From NCBI RefSeq assembly GCF_026965555.1, contig NZ_CP114040.1, forward strand, positions 11,362,001-11,426,000: a stretch of DNA of 64,000 bases, in the 5' to 3' direction. The position numbers and the translations under genes are program-made. This document shows, in pieces, positions 18,336-27,302 of the stretch; the stretch's first letter is position 1; each line of letters opens with the position of its first letter. Source of the stretch: Nannocystis punicea (GTDB lineage Bacteria > Myxococcota_A > Polyangia > Nannocystales > Nannocystaceae). The notes under the pieces are model-generated. The model saw only the letters and a list, made by a program, of their open reading frames with translations. It ran no database searches and was not told the DNA's origin.

Positions 18336-19328
18336 TCAACGCCGCCCGGCCTGCAACACCAGCGGATGCCCCGAGAGCTGATCGAGCTGCTCCACCACCT
18401 CGCTGTCCTCGCGGACATACGCGTCGAGGAACGTCGAAATCACCTCGACGAAGAAGTTGCGCAGCGCCTCGCCCGGGGCCGTCGCGCGGTGGTCGAGGAA
18501 CGAGCGCCCGGTGGTCGGATCGTCGGGGTGACAGAACGCGAAGTGATTGGCCCCCGCGAGCAGGAACATGTGGGCGTCCCCACGGCCCCCCGGCAACGCC
18601 TCCTGAAAGGTGCGACGGATCAGCGCGAACGCGTCCGACGGCGACGAGCCGTAACGATGACTGCTCGCCGCGATCACCCCGTCGCGCTCCCCGCCGAGGA
18701 GCAGCAGCGGCACCTCGCCGGGCAGCGGCAGCAGCGAGTGCTCCGGCCAGCCCAGCGCAGTGAGGGCGCCCGCGTGGCCGGCGTAGGCGAACGCCGCCGC
18801 GAGGTTGTTGAAATAGCGCAAGGCCGCGTTCTGCAGCGCTGCGCAGCCGCCGGCGGAGTGACCGCCGAGGACGACGTGCTCGAGATCGAGCAAGCCGGCG
18901 AGGATGCCCTCGCACTGCAACCTCGCCAGCTCGTCGAGCAGCGGCCCGATCGTCGTCGACGTCGGCGCGTGACCGAAGCCCGCGGGACTCAGGCGCGAGG
19001 CGTCGAGCCCGGGCGTCAGACCGGTCACGCCGGGCTCGCCGGGCCGCAGCTCGCCGACGTACGAGAACGTCACGAACACGTAACCACGATCGGCCAGCGC
19101 CTGCGCCAACCAGCGGTAGCTCTCCGGCCCGACGTTGACCCCCGGCAAGAAGATCACCACCGGGAAGGGCCCCGCGTCGGCGTCGGCCTCGACCGCCCCG
19201 AGCTCGCGCTCCGACGCCGCGCCCGTCAACCGACCGGGATAAAACACCCGCGCGTGCAACGTGTCGTGCGGCGCCCGCAGCCCCGGCAGCCGCACCGCGC
19301 GATGGAGGGCCCGCACGATGCGGGTCAT
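18336..19328 (-). CDS. alpha/beta-hydrolase (dienelactone-hydrolase/PAF-acetylhydrolase-like)
   Basis: 330 residues without a signal. The oxyanion region is PVVIFLPGVNVGPESYRWLA, the nucleophile elbow LGGHSAGGCAAL, an acidic residue is in GGERDGVIA, and the His is in LAGANHFAF. This is the Ser-Asp-His arrangement of chlorophyllase/dienelactone-type hydrolases. Substrate unknown. Monocistronic; divergent from the CoA-transferase with a 137-bp shared upstream region. Confidence 0.8.
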   Translation of the reverse strand: MTRIVRALHRAVRLPGLRAPHDTLHARVFYPGRLTGAASERELGAVEADADAGPFPVVIFLPGVNVGPESYRWLAQALADRGYVFVTFSYVGELRPGEPGVTGLTPGLDASRLSPAGFGHAPTSTTIGPLLDELARLQCEGILAGLLDLEHVVLGGHSAGGCAALQNAALRYFNNLAAAFAYAGHAGALTALGWPEHSLLPLPGEVPLLLLGGERDGVIAASSHRYGSSPSDAFALIRRTFQEALPGGRGDAHMFLLAGANHFAFCHPDDPTTGRSFLDHRATAPGEALRNFFVEVISTFLDAYVREDSEVVEQLDQLSGHPLVLQAGRR

Positions 19329-19465
19329 CGCCGCACCTCCGCGCCACCTGTCCCGAAGTACCCATTCACGCGCGCCGCAGCGGCGCCGCCCTCGATCGCG
19401 TGGAGCTCGCGTGCCGTCATGCCTGTTCGCCTCCTCGGCGGGTCGCCGATAGTATCCTCCGACCC

Positions 19466-20614
19466 ATGGAAAAAGCCGCCCTCCCGCTCGCCGGCCTGCG
19501 CGTGCTCGACCTGTCCCGGATCCTCGCCGGGCCCAGCGCCGCCCAGCTGCTCGGCGATCTCGGGGCAGATGTGATCAAGATCGAACATCCTCTCGGGGAC
19601 GACACTCGTCGCTGGGGCCCGCCCGACTTTGAGGGCGGCGCCGCCTACTATCTGGCCTGCAATCGCAACAAACGCTCGCGCGTGCTCGACTTCAAGCGCG
19701 CGGCCGACCGCGAGGTACTGTTCAGCCTGCTCGCCGGCGCCGACGTGCTGCTCGAGAACTTCAAGGTCGGTGACCTCGCGCGCCAAGGCCTCGACTACGC
19801 CGCCCTCGCGCCCCGCTTCCCGCGGCTCGTCTATTGCAGCATCACCGGCTTCGGCCAGACCGGGCCCGACGCCGCCCGCGTCGGCTACGACGCCCTCATC
19901 CAGGGCCTCGGCGGCCTCATGAGCATCACCGGGCCCGACCGCGACCACCCCACCAAGGTCGGGGTCGCCGTCGCCGACCTCGGCACCGGCCTCTACGCCG
20001 TCGTCGCCGTCCTCGCCGCCCTGCTCGAGCGAAGTCGCAGCGGCCTCGGCCAGCACATCGACCTTGCCCTGCTCGACACCCAGGTCGCCGGCCTCGCCAA
20101 CATCGCCATGAACTTCCTGTGCACCGGCGAGGTCCCGCGCCCCCTCGGCAACGCCCACCCGACCATCGTGCCCTATCAGAGCTTCGCCACCGCCGACCGC
20201 CCACTGATGCTGGCCATCGGCAGCGACCCGCAGTTCGCCAGCCTGTGCGTCGCCCTCGGCGAACCCGCGTGGGCCGTCGACCCCCGCTTCGTCACCAACC
20301 CGGCCCGCGTCGCCCACCGAGCCGAGCTGGTCCCGCTGTTGGAGCAACGCCTGTCCCAAAAGACACGCGACGAGTGGCTGCGGATCTTCGCCGCCGCCGC
20401 CCCGCAGTTCCCGCACGGCCCGATCCGCGACCTCGCCGAGGTCGCCGCCGACCCACAAGTCCACCACCGCGGGATGTTCACCACCATGGCCGACGGCCAC
20501 ACCCCCTGTTTAAAGAATCCGATCGTCTTCTCGCGCACCCCCATCGAGCACTACGCCCGCCCCCCACGCCTCGGCGAGCACCCCGACGCGACCTGGCGCG
20601 AAGAACCTGTCTGA
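19466..20614 (+). CDS. class III CoA-transferase (CaiB/BaiF family)
   Basis: 382 residues, the usual family length. Recognisable motifs: LRVLDLSRILAGPSAAQLLG with LGADVIKIEHPLGD, LLENFKVG, SITGFGQTGP, and VADLGTGLYAVVA holding the catalytic Asp that forms the aspartyl-CoA intermediate. Transfers CoA between carboxylic acids; in myxobacteria such enzymes often act in alpha-methylacyl or aromatic acid metabolism, but the substrate is not readable. The 3' end of the gene has been copied in tandem downstream of its stop codon (see the repeat entry). Confidence 0.9.
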   Translation: MEKAALPLAGLRVLDLSRILAGPSAAQLLGDLGADVIKIEHPLGDDTRRWGPPDFEGGAAYYLACNRNKRSRVLDFKRAADREVLFSLLAGADVLLENFKVGDLARQGLDYAALAPRFPRLVYCSITGFGQTGPDAARVGYDALIQGLGGLMSITGPDRDHPTKVGVAVADLGTGLYAVVAVLAALLERSRSGLGQHIDLALLDTQVAGLANIAMNFLCTGEVPRPLGNAHPTIVPYQSFATADRPLMLAIGSDPQFASLCVALGEPAWAVDPRFVTNPARVAHRAELVPLLEQRLSQKTRDEWLRIFAAAAPQFPHGPIRDLAEVAADPQVHHRGMFTTMADGHTPCLKNPIVFSRTPIEHYARPPRLGEHPDATWREEPV

Positions 20615-20621
20615 AAGGGCA

Positions 20622-21060
20622 TATCCGCCAAGGCGGCCCCCGCCGCTCGACTTCTCCTCGCGCCCCCATCGAGCACTACGCAACTCCCCGCGCCTCGGCG
20701 AGCACCTCGCCGCGACCTGGCCCGAAGAACATGCTTGAAAGATCATGTCCGCCAAAGCGGCCCCCGCCGCTCGACTTCTCCTCGCGCCCCCATCGAGCAC
20801 CACGCAACTCCCCGCGCCTCGACGAGCACCCGATGACATGTCGCAAAGAACATGTCTTCAAGATCATATACTTTTCAAGCGGCTCCTGCCGCTCGCCGTC
20901 CTCTCTTGCACGCCATCAGCCCTATACCCGCCCCGCGACCGACGAGACATGGCCATGGGACAATGTCTTAAAGAACATGTCTTTGACATGCGCGGTCCGT
21001 CGCCTTCGCGCGCGCTCCCGTCGAGCACTACGCCCGCGGCACGGCGAGCACCCAGCGCGA
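20622..21060 (+). repeat. tandem decayed copies of the CoA-transferase 3' end
   Basis: The anchor ATCGAGCACTACGC of the gene (20543, encoding IEHYA) recurs at 20668 and 20792 (periods 125 and 124 bp) and, more diverged, near 21020. Each copy retains the following CGCCTCGGCGAGCACC block and then a GAACATG..TCATGTCC element. None has a start codon or stays in frame with a gene. GACATGT-type elements lie in every junction (20733, 20832, 20948-20985). Confidence 0.85.
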
Positions 21061-21272
21061 CGGCGCCGGCGCGAAGGCCCGGCTCCGCGAGTCCTCGATG
21101 AGCCGTGCCGGCCCAGTAACCCGAACACTGCCGCAGTCCCGATCCACTTTCCGCCGTCTCGCAGCCGCACCTCATCTCCAGCGTCGGGGCCAGCACCTAC
21201 CCCGGGTCGAACCATCGCCGTCTCGCGCCGCCGTTGTGACGCGCCCGCCTTCCGCGTATCGTCGCGCGCCGC

Positions 21273-22037
21273 ATGAGCGACGCACCGAAGGACATCGAGG
21301 AGCTCCTCGCCATCCCCGAGCTCGCGCCGGTCGCCCCCGCGCTGCGCCAGCGGACCTCGCCTGCCCTGCGCATGCGCCACGGGGCCGGCTTCCCGCCGGC
21401 GGTCGACGACACCTCGCCGGGGGCCGACAAGCTCGGCGGCCTCGCCGACGTCCCGCGCTCGCTGGCCGACCCGATCTACCGCCGCCGCAGCCTCGTCCTG
21501 CAGCTCGACCTCGCCCGCGCCCACGCCCTCCTGCCCGGCTTGCCGCTGCCGCCCCGCGGCCTCTTGCACGTCCTGCACGACCGCGAGGGCGAGCACGACG
21601 ACGACCGCGACGTCTCGCTGCGGATCGTCGGCGTCGACGAGCCGCTGCGCCGCGAACCTGGCCCGAAGGTCGGCCACCGCGCGCGCCCCCTGACCCTCGA
21701 GCTCGAGCAGACCCTGCCCGACACCGGCGACCCCGAGCTCGCCACCATCGCCTTCCCTGACGACGACGAGGTCACCTACGAGGCCTGGTTCGAGGCACGC
21801 GGCGCCCTGCGCCGACCGCCGACGCACCGCCTGCTCGGCTGGCCCGACTGGGTTCAGGACCCCTCCCTGCCCCCGCCTCCCGCCCCCGCCCGCGGCTGGC
21901 GGCTGCTGCTGCAGATCGACAGCGCCGGCAACGGCCTCGAATGGGGCGACTCGGGCTGCCTCTACATCTTCGTCCCCGACCTCGACCTCCACGTCGGCCA
22001 GCTGGACCGCGCCCACATTTTTATTCAGAGCTGCTGA
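21273..22037 (+). CDS. DUF1963 (YwqG-like) protein
   Basis: 254 residues, cytoplasmic. The family signature is at the C-terminal half: HRLLGWPDWVQDP, WRLLLQIDSAG and EWGDSGCLYIFVPDLDL (glycine-aspartate turn followed by beta strands). The N-terminal half contains a DUF1963-type LQLDLARAHALLPGLPLPP stretch. Function of the family is unknown; members are frequent beside polymorphic-toxin immunity loci, but no toxin is next to this one. The stop is 7 bp before a perfect 22-bp palindrome. Confidence 0.82.
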   Translation: MSDAPKDIEELLAIPELAPVAPALRQRTSPALRMRHGAGFPPAVDDTSPGADKLGGLADVPRSLADPIYRRRSLVLQLDLARAHALLPGLPLPPRGLLHVLHDREGEHDDDRDVSLRIVGVDEPLRREPGPKVGHRARPLTLELEQTLPDTGDPELATIAFPDDDEVTYEAWFEARGALRRPPTHRLLGWPDWVQDPSLPPPPAPARGWRLLLQIDSAGNGLEWGDSGCLYIFVPDLDLHVGQLDRAHIFIQSC

Positions 22038-22044
22038 GCTCAAA

Positions 22045-22066
22045 AACATGTCCTGCAGGACATGTT
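22045..22066. terminator. perfect 22-bp palindrome after the DUF1963 gene
   Basis: AACATGTCCTGCAGGACATG plus TT is self-complementary and contains the family hairpin ATGTCC-TGCA-GGACAT (22048-22063). Its place just after the stop suggests a terminator. Confidence 0.65.
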
Positions 22067-22192
22067 CCGCTGTTTCATGGAGAGCGGCGCCACAGCGCCC
22101 CGTCGCGTCTTCATCCGCGAGCCCGCACCAGCGGACAGCTCACCTCCGCCGAGCTCGGCGACGCTCAATCAGAGCGCACCCCGGCTCCCCGT

Positions 22193-22440
22193 ACAATCAC
22201 ATGTCCCCGAGGACATATCATCGTTCGATCGCCTTCGATCCCGCGGGCGATCACGTGCCCCTGAAGAAGCCGGCGAGGCCCGCCGCCGAGCGGCGCTCCC
22301 CGCACAATCACATGTCCCCGAGGACATATCATCGTGCGATCGCCTTCGATCCCGCGGGCGATCACGTGCCCCTGAAGAAGCCGGCGAGGCCCGCCGCCGA
22401 GCGGCGCTCCCTCGCGCAATCACATGTCCACGAGGACATC
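22193..22440. repeat. 111-bp direct repeat, two full copies and a partial third
   Basis: Units start at 22193, 22304 and 22416. The first two differ at very few positions. Each opens with ACAATCAC followed by the family hairpin ATGTCC-CCGA-GGACAT (22201-22216, 22312-22327; third copy ATGTCC-ACGA-GGACAT, 22424-22439). The body includes GATCGCCTTCGATCCCGCGG, CACGTGCCCCTGAAGAAG and CCGCCGCCGAGCGGCG. No coding sense; the array ends just before the FG-GAP gene stop. Confidence 0.9.
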
Positions 22441-22454
22441 CGCGCTCTCACGCC

Positions 22455-25400
22455 TCAGCGCGCCCGCACGCCGAGGCGCGTCACGCCTTCGCGGTCGACG
22501 TAGACCCACTCCGGCCCGGCCGCGTCGAGCTGCGCGCGCCGGATCTGCGCGTCCGCCGTCGTCTCCGATCCTCCCGCCGGCAGCGGCTTGTGGTGCAGTG
22601 CCAGCGGACCGTCGCCGCCGCGGACGAACACCAGAGTGCGCGCCGTCCCCGACACCAGGACCGCCAGCACGTCCGTGACGCCCTCGCCGTCGACTTCTTC
22701 GACCGCGAGGCCGCCGATCTGCGCCTCCTCCGGTCCGAGCCTGGTGTCGTGGCAATCGCCGCGCGGCCCGTCCTCGCCGCCGTGACAGACGCGCAGCGTC
22801 GAGCCGCCCTCGTAGCCCGCGGCTGCCAGCAGATCGCCATGACCGTCGCCGTCGACATCGCCCGTCGCCAGCGGTCCTGCGCTCCAGCCCATCGGCCACG
22901 TCTGCGGCGCGCTCGCGAACCCGCCGCGCCCGTCGCCCGCGTACACGTACGCCCCGCCGCCCCACGACAGCAAGAGCGCGTCGAGGCGGCCGTCGCGGTC
23001 GACGTCGCCGAGCCACGGCCCGATCGCCCCCTCGACCACGAACGGCCCGCTCTGCCCCGCGCCCAGCCCCTCCGGGCCGCCCGCGTGCGTCACCAGCATG
23101 CCGGCGGGGTGCAGGTAGACCAGGTCGGCGTCGCCGTCCCCGTCGACGTCGCCGGCCCGTAACGGACCGCTCGCCTCGATCGCGAACGCCAAGCTCGCCG
23201 CGCGCTCCCAGCCGTGTCCCCGCGCCCTCCGCAGCTCGCTGACGAACCCCGGCCCATCGACCTCCACCCGCGACCACAGCAGCTCGTCGGCGCCGTCGCC
23301 GTCGACGTCGAGCAGCAGCCCGCGCGTGGTCGCGTCGCCTTCCCCTTCAAACATGTCGTATCGCACAGGTCCCAAAGAACCTGTCCCATCGAACCTTCCC
23401 ACGCCGACGTCGCCGGCACGGCCGAGCGCCACCACCTCGTCGCGGCCGTCGCCGTCGACGTCGCCGAGCAGCAGCCCGCCCGCCTGCGCCGCCCGCAGCG
23501 CCCGCGCCGGGTCGGGCGCCAGCACCTGCTGCGGCCCGCCGCGCAGCACTTGCAGGCCGTCGACGCCCGCGGCCGCCAGGTCGGGCGCCCCGTCGGCGTC
23601 GAAGTCGGCCACCGCCAGCGCGCGCGGTCGGTTGCTCGCCGTCGTCGTCCCGCCGGGCACCAGCCGCGGCCACCACGGCAGCGGGTGCCCGAGCTGCACC
23701 GTCGCCAGCGGCTCGAAGAACCGCTCGCTCAGCGCGATCGCGTCGGTGCGGCCGTCGCCGTCGAGCTCGGCGACCACCACCTCGTCGCAGCGCCCGTCCG
23801 ACACCGCGACCGCCGGCGCGAACGCGTTCCACGCTCGCCCCGCCGCCACCATCAACCCGTCCTCGCGGCATACCAGCAGGTCGGCGAGCCCGTCGTCGTC
23901 GAAGTCGGCGCGCGTCAGGCCGAGCGTGCGCCCCTCCGGCAACGCCCCCGCGATCCACCGCCGCCCCGCGCTGCGGCTCTCGATCACGATCTGCGGCCCC
24001 TCCGCGCCGAGCCCGATCCGCAGCAGCTCGTCGCCCACGTGCTCGGCCGAGAAGTCGCCGACGATCACGTCGTCGCTGGCCGCGAACTCGAGCGACATCG
24101 ACCGGTCGACCAGCGCGAACGCGTCGTCCGTCAGCTCCAGAGTCAACAGACCGGCCCCCGCGTCCGCCCCGGACGTCGCCGCGAACGCCGCCTGCAGCGC
24201 CAGCAGCTCGCTCCGACCGTCGCCGTCGCCGTCGAACGCGACCACGCGCCGTGGGTCGCCCGCGAACGCGAACTCGACCGGCGACTCGAACCGCTCGCCG
24301 ACCCCGCGCGCGCTCCACAGCGAACCCGCCCGCGCCTCGTCAGCGCTCACGTAGCCGGCCCGGCGCCACGTCACCACGTCCTCGACCCCGTCGCCGTCGA
24401 GGTCGGCCAGCGCCAGCGCGGCCGCGTCCTCCGGACCGGGCGAACGCACCGGCTCGGCGAACCCGCCCTCCTGCCCGCGCAGCAGGGCGATCTCGCCGCG
24501 CTCGCCGTCGCTGACGACCACATCGATCCACCCGTCGCGGTCGACGTCGCGGGCCACCAGCGGCCCCGCGAACCCCGGCCCCTCGGTCGCGAACCACGGC
24601 AAAAACCCGAACCCCGGCGCCTCGCGCAGCGGCGTCGCCCCGGCGGCCGCGTCGCGGACCACCACCTCGTCGATCCCGTCGTGATCGACGTCGCCGACCG
24701 CCAGCCCGTCCCACGCGCCGGCGTCGGTCGTCGTCCTCGCCCCGGGGGCCGCCAGCGGCAGCCGCGTCAGCGCCGGCTGGAGTCTCGACAGGACCCAAAG
24801 CTCATGTCCCTCGAGACCTGTCCTCATCGACATGTCCATCGGGCCCGCCGGCACCGGCCAGCGCCGGGTCTCGCGGGCCGCGCCCGCCCCGTCGCCGAGG
24901 ATCAGCGCCGCCTCGTCGAGGAGGTCGTCGATCACCGCCAGGTCGAGCGCGCCGTCGCCGTCGAAGTCGGCCGCCAGCGCCCGCTGCGGCCCCGCCCCGG
25001 CGTACAGCTGCGGCCCGGGCCGCAGCCCCCCATCACCTGTCCCGAAGAACAGCCTCGCCGCGCCCTCGACCGCGAGGGTGACCACCACGTCGGCGCGGCC
25101 GTCCCCCGAGAAGTCGCCGACCGCCAGCGACGTCGGCCCCGCGCCCGCGGCGATCGGCTCGCTGCTCACCATCCCCTCCGCCCCGCGGCGCAGCACCCGG
25201 AGGTCGCCGTCCTCATCGTCGGCCACGATCAGCTCGGCGCCGCCGTCTCCGTCGAGATCGGCCGCAGCGATCGCCACCGGCCGCGGCCCCACGGGCACGC
25301 GCTCGCCGACCTCGAGCCGCCCGGGCCCGGCCCCGCGCAGCAGCGCCACCGCCCCCTCGCCGGCCAGCGGCGCCGCGACGTCGAGCCGGCCGTCGCCGTC

Positions 25401-25682
25401 GACGTCGGCGATCGCCAGCCCCGCCGGAACCTGACCGATCGACCAGGTCTCGGCCGCGCCCGACCAGCCCCACGCGACAGTCAGCGTCCCCAGGCCCGGG
25501 CTCACCGCCACCCACTCGGCCGCGCCGTCGCCGTCGAGGTCGCGCACCAGCGCCGGCCCGCTCCCGCCGCCGACCCCGAAGCGCTCGCCGGGCGTCGCAC
25601 AGACCTGGTCGATCGCACATTGCTCCGAGGACAGCTCGCAACCCGCCGCGAGCGCCGCCAGCAGCGCGAGTCGCCCCCTCAT
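22455..25682 (-). CDS. FG-GAP/VCBS-repeat lipoprotein
   Basis: 1075 residues from the ATG at 25682, which overlaps the TGA of the protease-like gene upstream (ATGA). Signal MRGRLALLAALAAGC with lipobox. The rest is a long series of FG-GAP-type blades, each with a Ca-binding DxDxDG loop such as DLDGDGAAE, DVDGDGRLDV and DFDGDGALDL, predicting one or more beta-propellers at the cell surface. Two hairpin-family insertions keep the frame: the DNA near 24800-24840 encodes MSMRTGLEGHELWVL and that near 23350-23395 encodes RYDMFEGEGDATT. Probably binds a surface ligand or carries the paired protease outside. Confidence 0.85.
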   Translation of the reverse strand: MRGRLALLAALAAGCELSSEQCAIDQVCATPGERFGVGGGSGPALVRDLDGDGAAEWVAVSPGLGTLTVAWGWSGAAETWSIGQVPAGLAIADVDGDGRLDVAAPLAGEGAVALLRGAGPGRLEVGERVPVGPRPVAIAAADLDGDGGAELIVADDEDGDLRVLRRGAEGMVSSEPIAAGAGPTSLAVGDFSGDGRADVVVTLAVEGAARLFFGTGDGGLRPGPQLYAGAGPQRALAADFDGDGALDLAVIDDLLDEAALILGDGAGAARETRRWPVPAGPMDMSMRTGLEGHELWVLSRLQPALTRLPLAAPGARTTTDAGAWDGLAVGDVDHDGIDEVVVRDAAAGATPLREAPGFGFLPWFATEGPGFAGPLVARDVDRDGWIDVVVSDGERGEIALLRGQEGGFAEPVRSPGPEDAAALALADLDGDGVEDVVTWRRAGYVSADEARAGSLWSARGVGERFESPVEFAFAGDPRRVVAFDGDGDGRSELLALQAAFAATSGADAGAGLLTLELTDDAFALVDRSMSLEFAASDDVIVGDFSAEHVGDELLRIGLGAEGPQIVIESRSAGRRWIAGALPEGRTLGLTRADFDDDGLADLLVCREDGLMVAAGRAWNAFAPAVAVSDGRCDEVVVAELDGDGRTDAIALSERFFEPLATVQLGHPLPWWPRLVPGGTTTASNRPRALAVADFDADGAPDLAAAGVDGLQVLRGGPQQVLAPDPARALRAAQAGGLLLGDVDGDGRDEVVALGRAGDVGVGRFDGTGSLGPVRYDMFEGEGDATTRGLLLDVDGDGADELLWSRVEVDGPGFVSELRRARGHGWERAASLAFAIEASGPLRAGDVDGDGDADLVYLHPAGMLVTHAGGPEGLGAGQSGPFVVEGAIGPWLGDVDRDGRLDALLLSWGGGAYVYAGDGRGGFASAPQTWPMGWSAGPLATGDVDGDGHGDLLAAAGYEGGSTLRVCHGGEDGPRGDCHDTRLGPEEAQIGGLAVEEVDGEGVTDVLAVLVSGTARTLVFVRGGDGPLALHHKPLPAGGSETTADAQIRRAQLDAAGPEWVYVDREGVTRLGVRAR

Positions 25683-26818
25683 TCGCCGATCCGCTCCATC
25701 ACCACGCCGAAGGTCACCGGCTCGCTCGCGTCGGTCTCTGCGCGCATGAAGTAGCGCCCGGCCGGCAGCTCGAGCTCCTGCACCTCGCCGGCGTACAGCC
25801 GCGCCAGCGCCGGCCGCTCGCACCCGCCGCAGCTGCCGATCGTCACCTGCACCGCCGCGTCGTCGCGCAGCTCGAGGCGGAAGCGCCCGGCCTCCGCGAC
25901 CTCGAGGGCGTGCACGGTCCGCACGCTCACGCCCGCGGCGCCGATCGCCGCCGCGTCGTCGCAGTCGAGGCTGAAGTTGCGGGCCAGGCGGTCGCCGTCC
26001 CACGCGACCTCGGGCGCCTCGCACTCGAGCAGCTTGAAGCGATACGCCGAATAGTGACAGTCCGCGCGCTCGGCCTCGAAGTCGCCCACCACTTCCTCGA
26101 GCGTCGCCCCGAACACCGCGCGGAACTCCCGGGCCAGCGCGCGGTACGGGTCGGCGTACCAGGTCCGGCGGTAGAACTCGAGGTGCAGCCGCAGGCCGAA
26201 GCGGTCGATCAGGTAGCGCGTGAACGCCCCGGCCAAAAAGTAGTACTCGCCCGGCAGCCACAGCGAGCGGTCGCGCAGCGCCGCCAGCACCCGCGGCGCC
26301 GGCTCGATCTCGCCGTCCGCCTCGGGCTCGTCGTCGGTCGGCTCGGCGTCGCGGGTCCCGCCCTCGAACGCCATCGCCAGGCCCTCGATGAAGAACGGGT
26401 GCGCCAGCCCGAGGTCGCTCGCCGCCGAGTGGACCAGCTCGTGCTCGTGCGGCATCTCGCTGGCGTAGACCGTGCGGACCACCGCGCATGCCGGCATCCC
26501 CCCGCACGGGTTGCGCCGCGCGTAGTGCTCCGGCGTCATCCAGCGGAACTCGATCCACGGCTCGTCCGTCAGCGGCAGCCCGATCTCCTCCGCGAACCGC
26601 TCCACGAACCGGTCCATGTGCTCGAGCGTGCCCGCGCACATCGTCAGCCCGTCGTCGGCCTCGACCTCGACCTGCCGGCCGCGCGTCTCCGCCGTCTCGA
26701 GGCAGCCGAGCAGCAGCAGAGAACATGCCCCTTTGGACAGATTTCTTTTAAAGAAATGTGCGAACGTGCGGCCGGTCGAGGCTCGATGGGACGCGCGGGC
26801 GAGGGCGGGGGGCAGCAC
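25679..26818 (-). CDS. putative HExxH metallopeptidase-like lipoprotein
   Basis: 379 residues if the GTG at 26818 is used; no other ATG, GTG or TTG lies between it and the signal, so the start is uncertain. Signal core LSKGACSLLLLGC with lipobox. HEHELVH contains HELVH (HExxH) and is followed by HPFFIEGLAMAFEGG, where the Glu about 20 residues on could be the third zinc ligand, as in gluzincin/peptidase-MA-type proteins. A Cys-bearing C-terminal beta region (about 285-379, TIGSCGGCE) looks like a separate domain. Coupled by ATGA to the FG-GAP lipoprotein. A hairpin ATTTCTT..AAGAAAT and a repeat element lie across the signal-coding DNA (26720-26760). Confidence 0.65.
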   Translation of the reverse strand: MLPPALARASHRASTGRTFAHFFKRNLSKGACSLLLLGCLETAETRGRQVEVEADDGLTMCAGTLEHMDRFVERFAEEIGLPLTDEPWIEFRWMTPEHYARRNPCGGMPACAVVRTVYASEMPHEHELVHSAASDLGLAHPFFIEGLAMAFEGGTRDAEPTDDEPEADGEIEPAPRVLAALRDRSLWLPGEYYFLAGAFTRYLIDRFGLRLHLEFYRRTWYADPYRALAREFRAVFGATLEEVVGDFEAERADCHYSAYRFKLLECEAPEVAWDGDRLARNFSLDCDDAAAIGAAGVSVRTVHALEVAEAGRFRLELRDDAAVQVTIGSCGGCERPALARLYAGEVQELELPAGRYFMRAETDASEPVTFGVVMERIGE

Positions 26819-27298
26819 CGACCATCGCAGGCTACGTCAGCAACCTCGGCCGGATCACCGGCGAGATCAAAAACGCATCAACGGTGATCGCACGGCGGCC
26901 CACCCGCCGGCGCATTCATCGGCGCACCGCTCACCGCGCCCGTGGGCACGACCAGTCCTCCGCACCGCGCGATCGGCCGTATGACCGCAACCGCCTCTTC
27001 CTCTTCCTCTTCCCGTCCCGAATCGCCGGACCCGCCGTCTTCCTCGAACAGTCCCCGAATCACGGGTGCGGCGCGCTGCTCGCCGCGACGAGTCCTCCTC
27101 CTCGCCCCACTCACTTCGTCGCTTCGGCGAGCCGCTCGCCTCGCCGCGCTACCCCGAGCATGTAGAGCCCGTCCCGATTCGCCGGACCCTGCCGTCTGCC
27201 TCGAAGGGTCCCCCGAATCACGCACGCGGCGCGCCGCTCGCCGCGACGAGTCCTCCTCCTCGCCCCACTCACTTCGCTCCGGCGCGCCGCTCGCCGCG
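26819..27298. other. 480-bp spacer dominated by a 156-bp duplication
   Basis: No gene supported. Apart from the duplicated block starting at 27012 (see the repeat entry), the segment has no visible structure. It separates the stop of the CxxCH lipoprotein from the start of the HExxH lipoprotein, so it should contain the promoter of the latter operon. Confidence 0.6.
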
Positions 27299-27302
27299 CT
27301 AG
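27012..27302 (-). repeat. 156-bp tandem duplication of a lipoprotein gene end
   Basis: Copy A (from 27012) and copy B (from 27168) share CCCGTCCCGAxTCGCCGGAC, CCCGAATCACG and GACGAGTCCTCCTCCTCGCC blocks. Copy B runs into the last codons and TAG (27299-27301) of the leftward CxxCH lipoprotein gene; the matching end of copy A (ACCCCGAGCATGTAG at about 27151) is a mutated version of the same codons. The gene's tail and downstream flank were thus duplicated beyond its own stop. Confidence 0.8.

Noticed and set aside
22455..26726. A 1423-residue FG-GAP protein starting at 26726
   Set aside because: The upstream third is the out-of-frame shadow of the HExxH lipoprotein; a signal peptide and lipobox mark the ATG at 25682.
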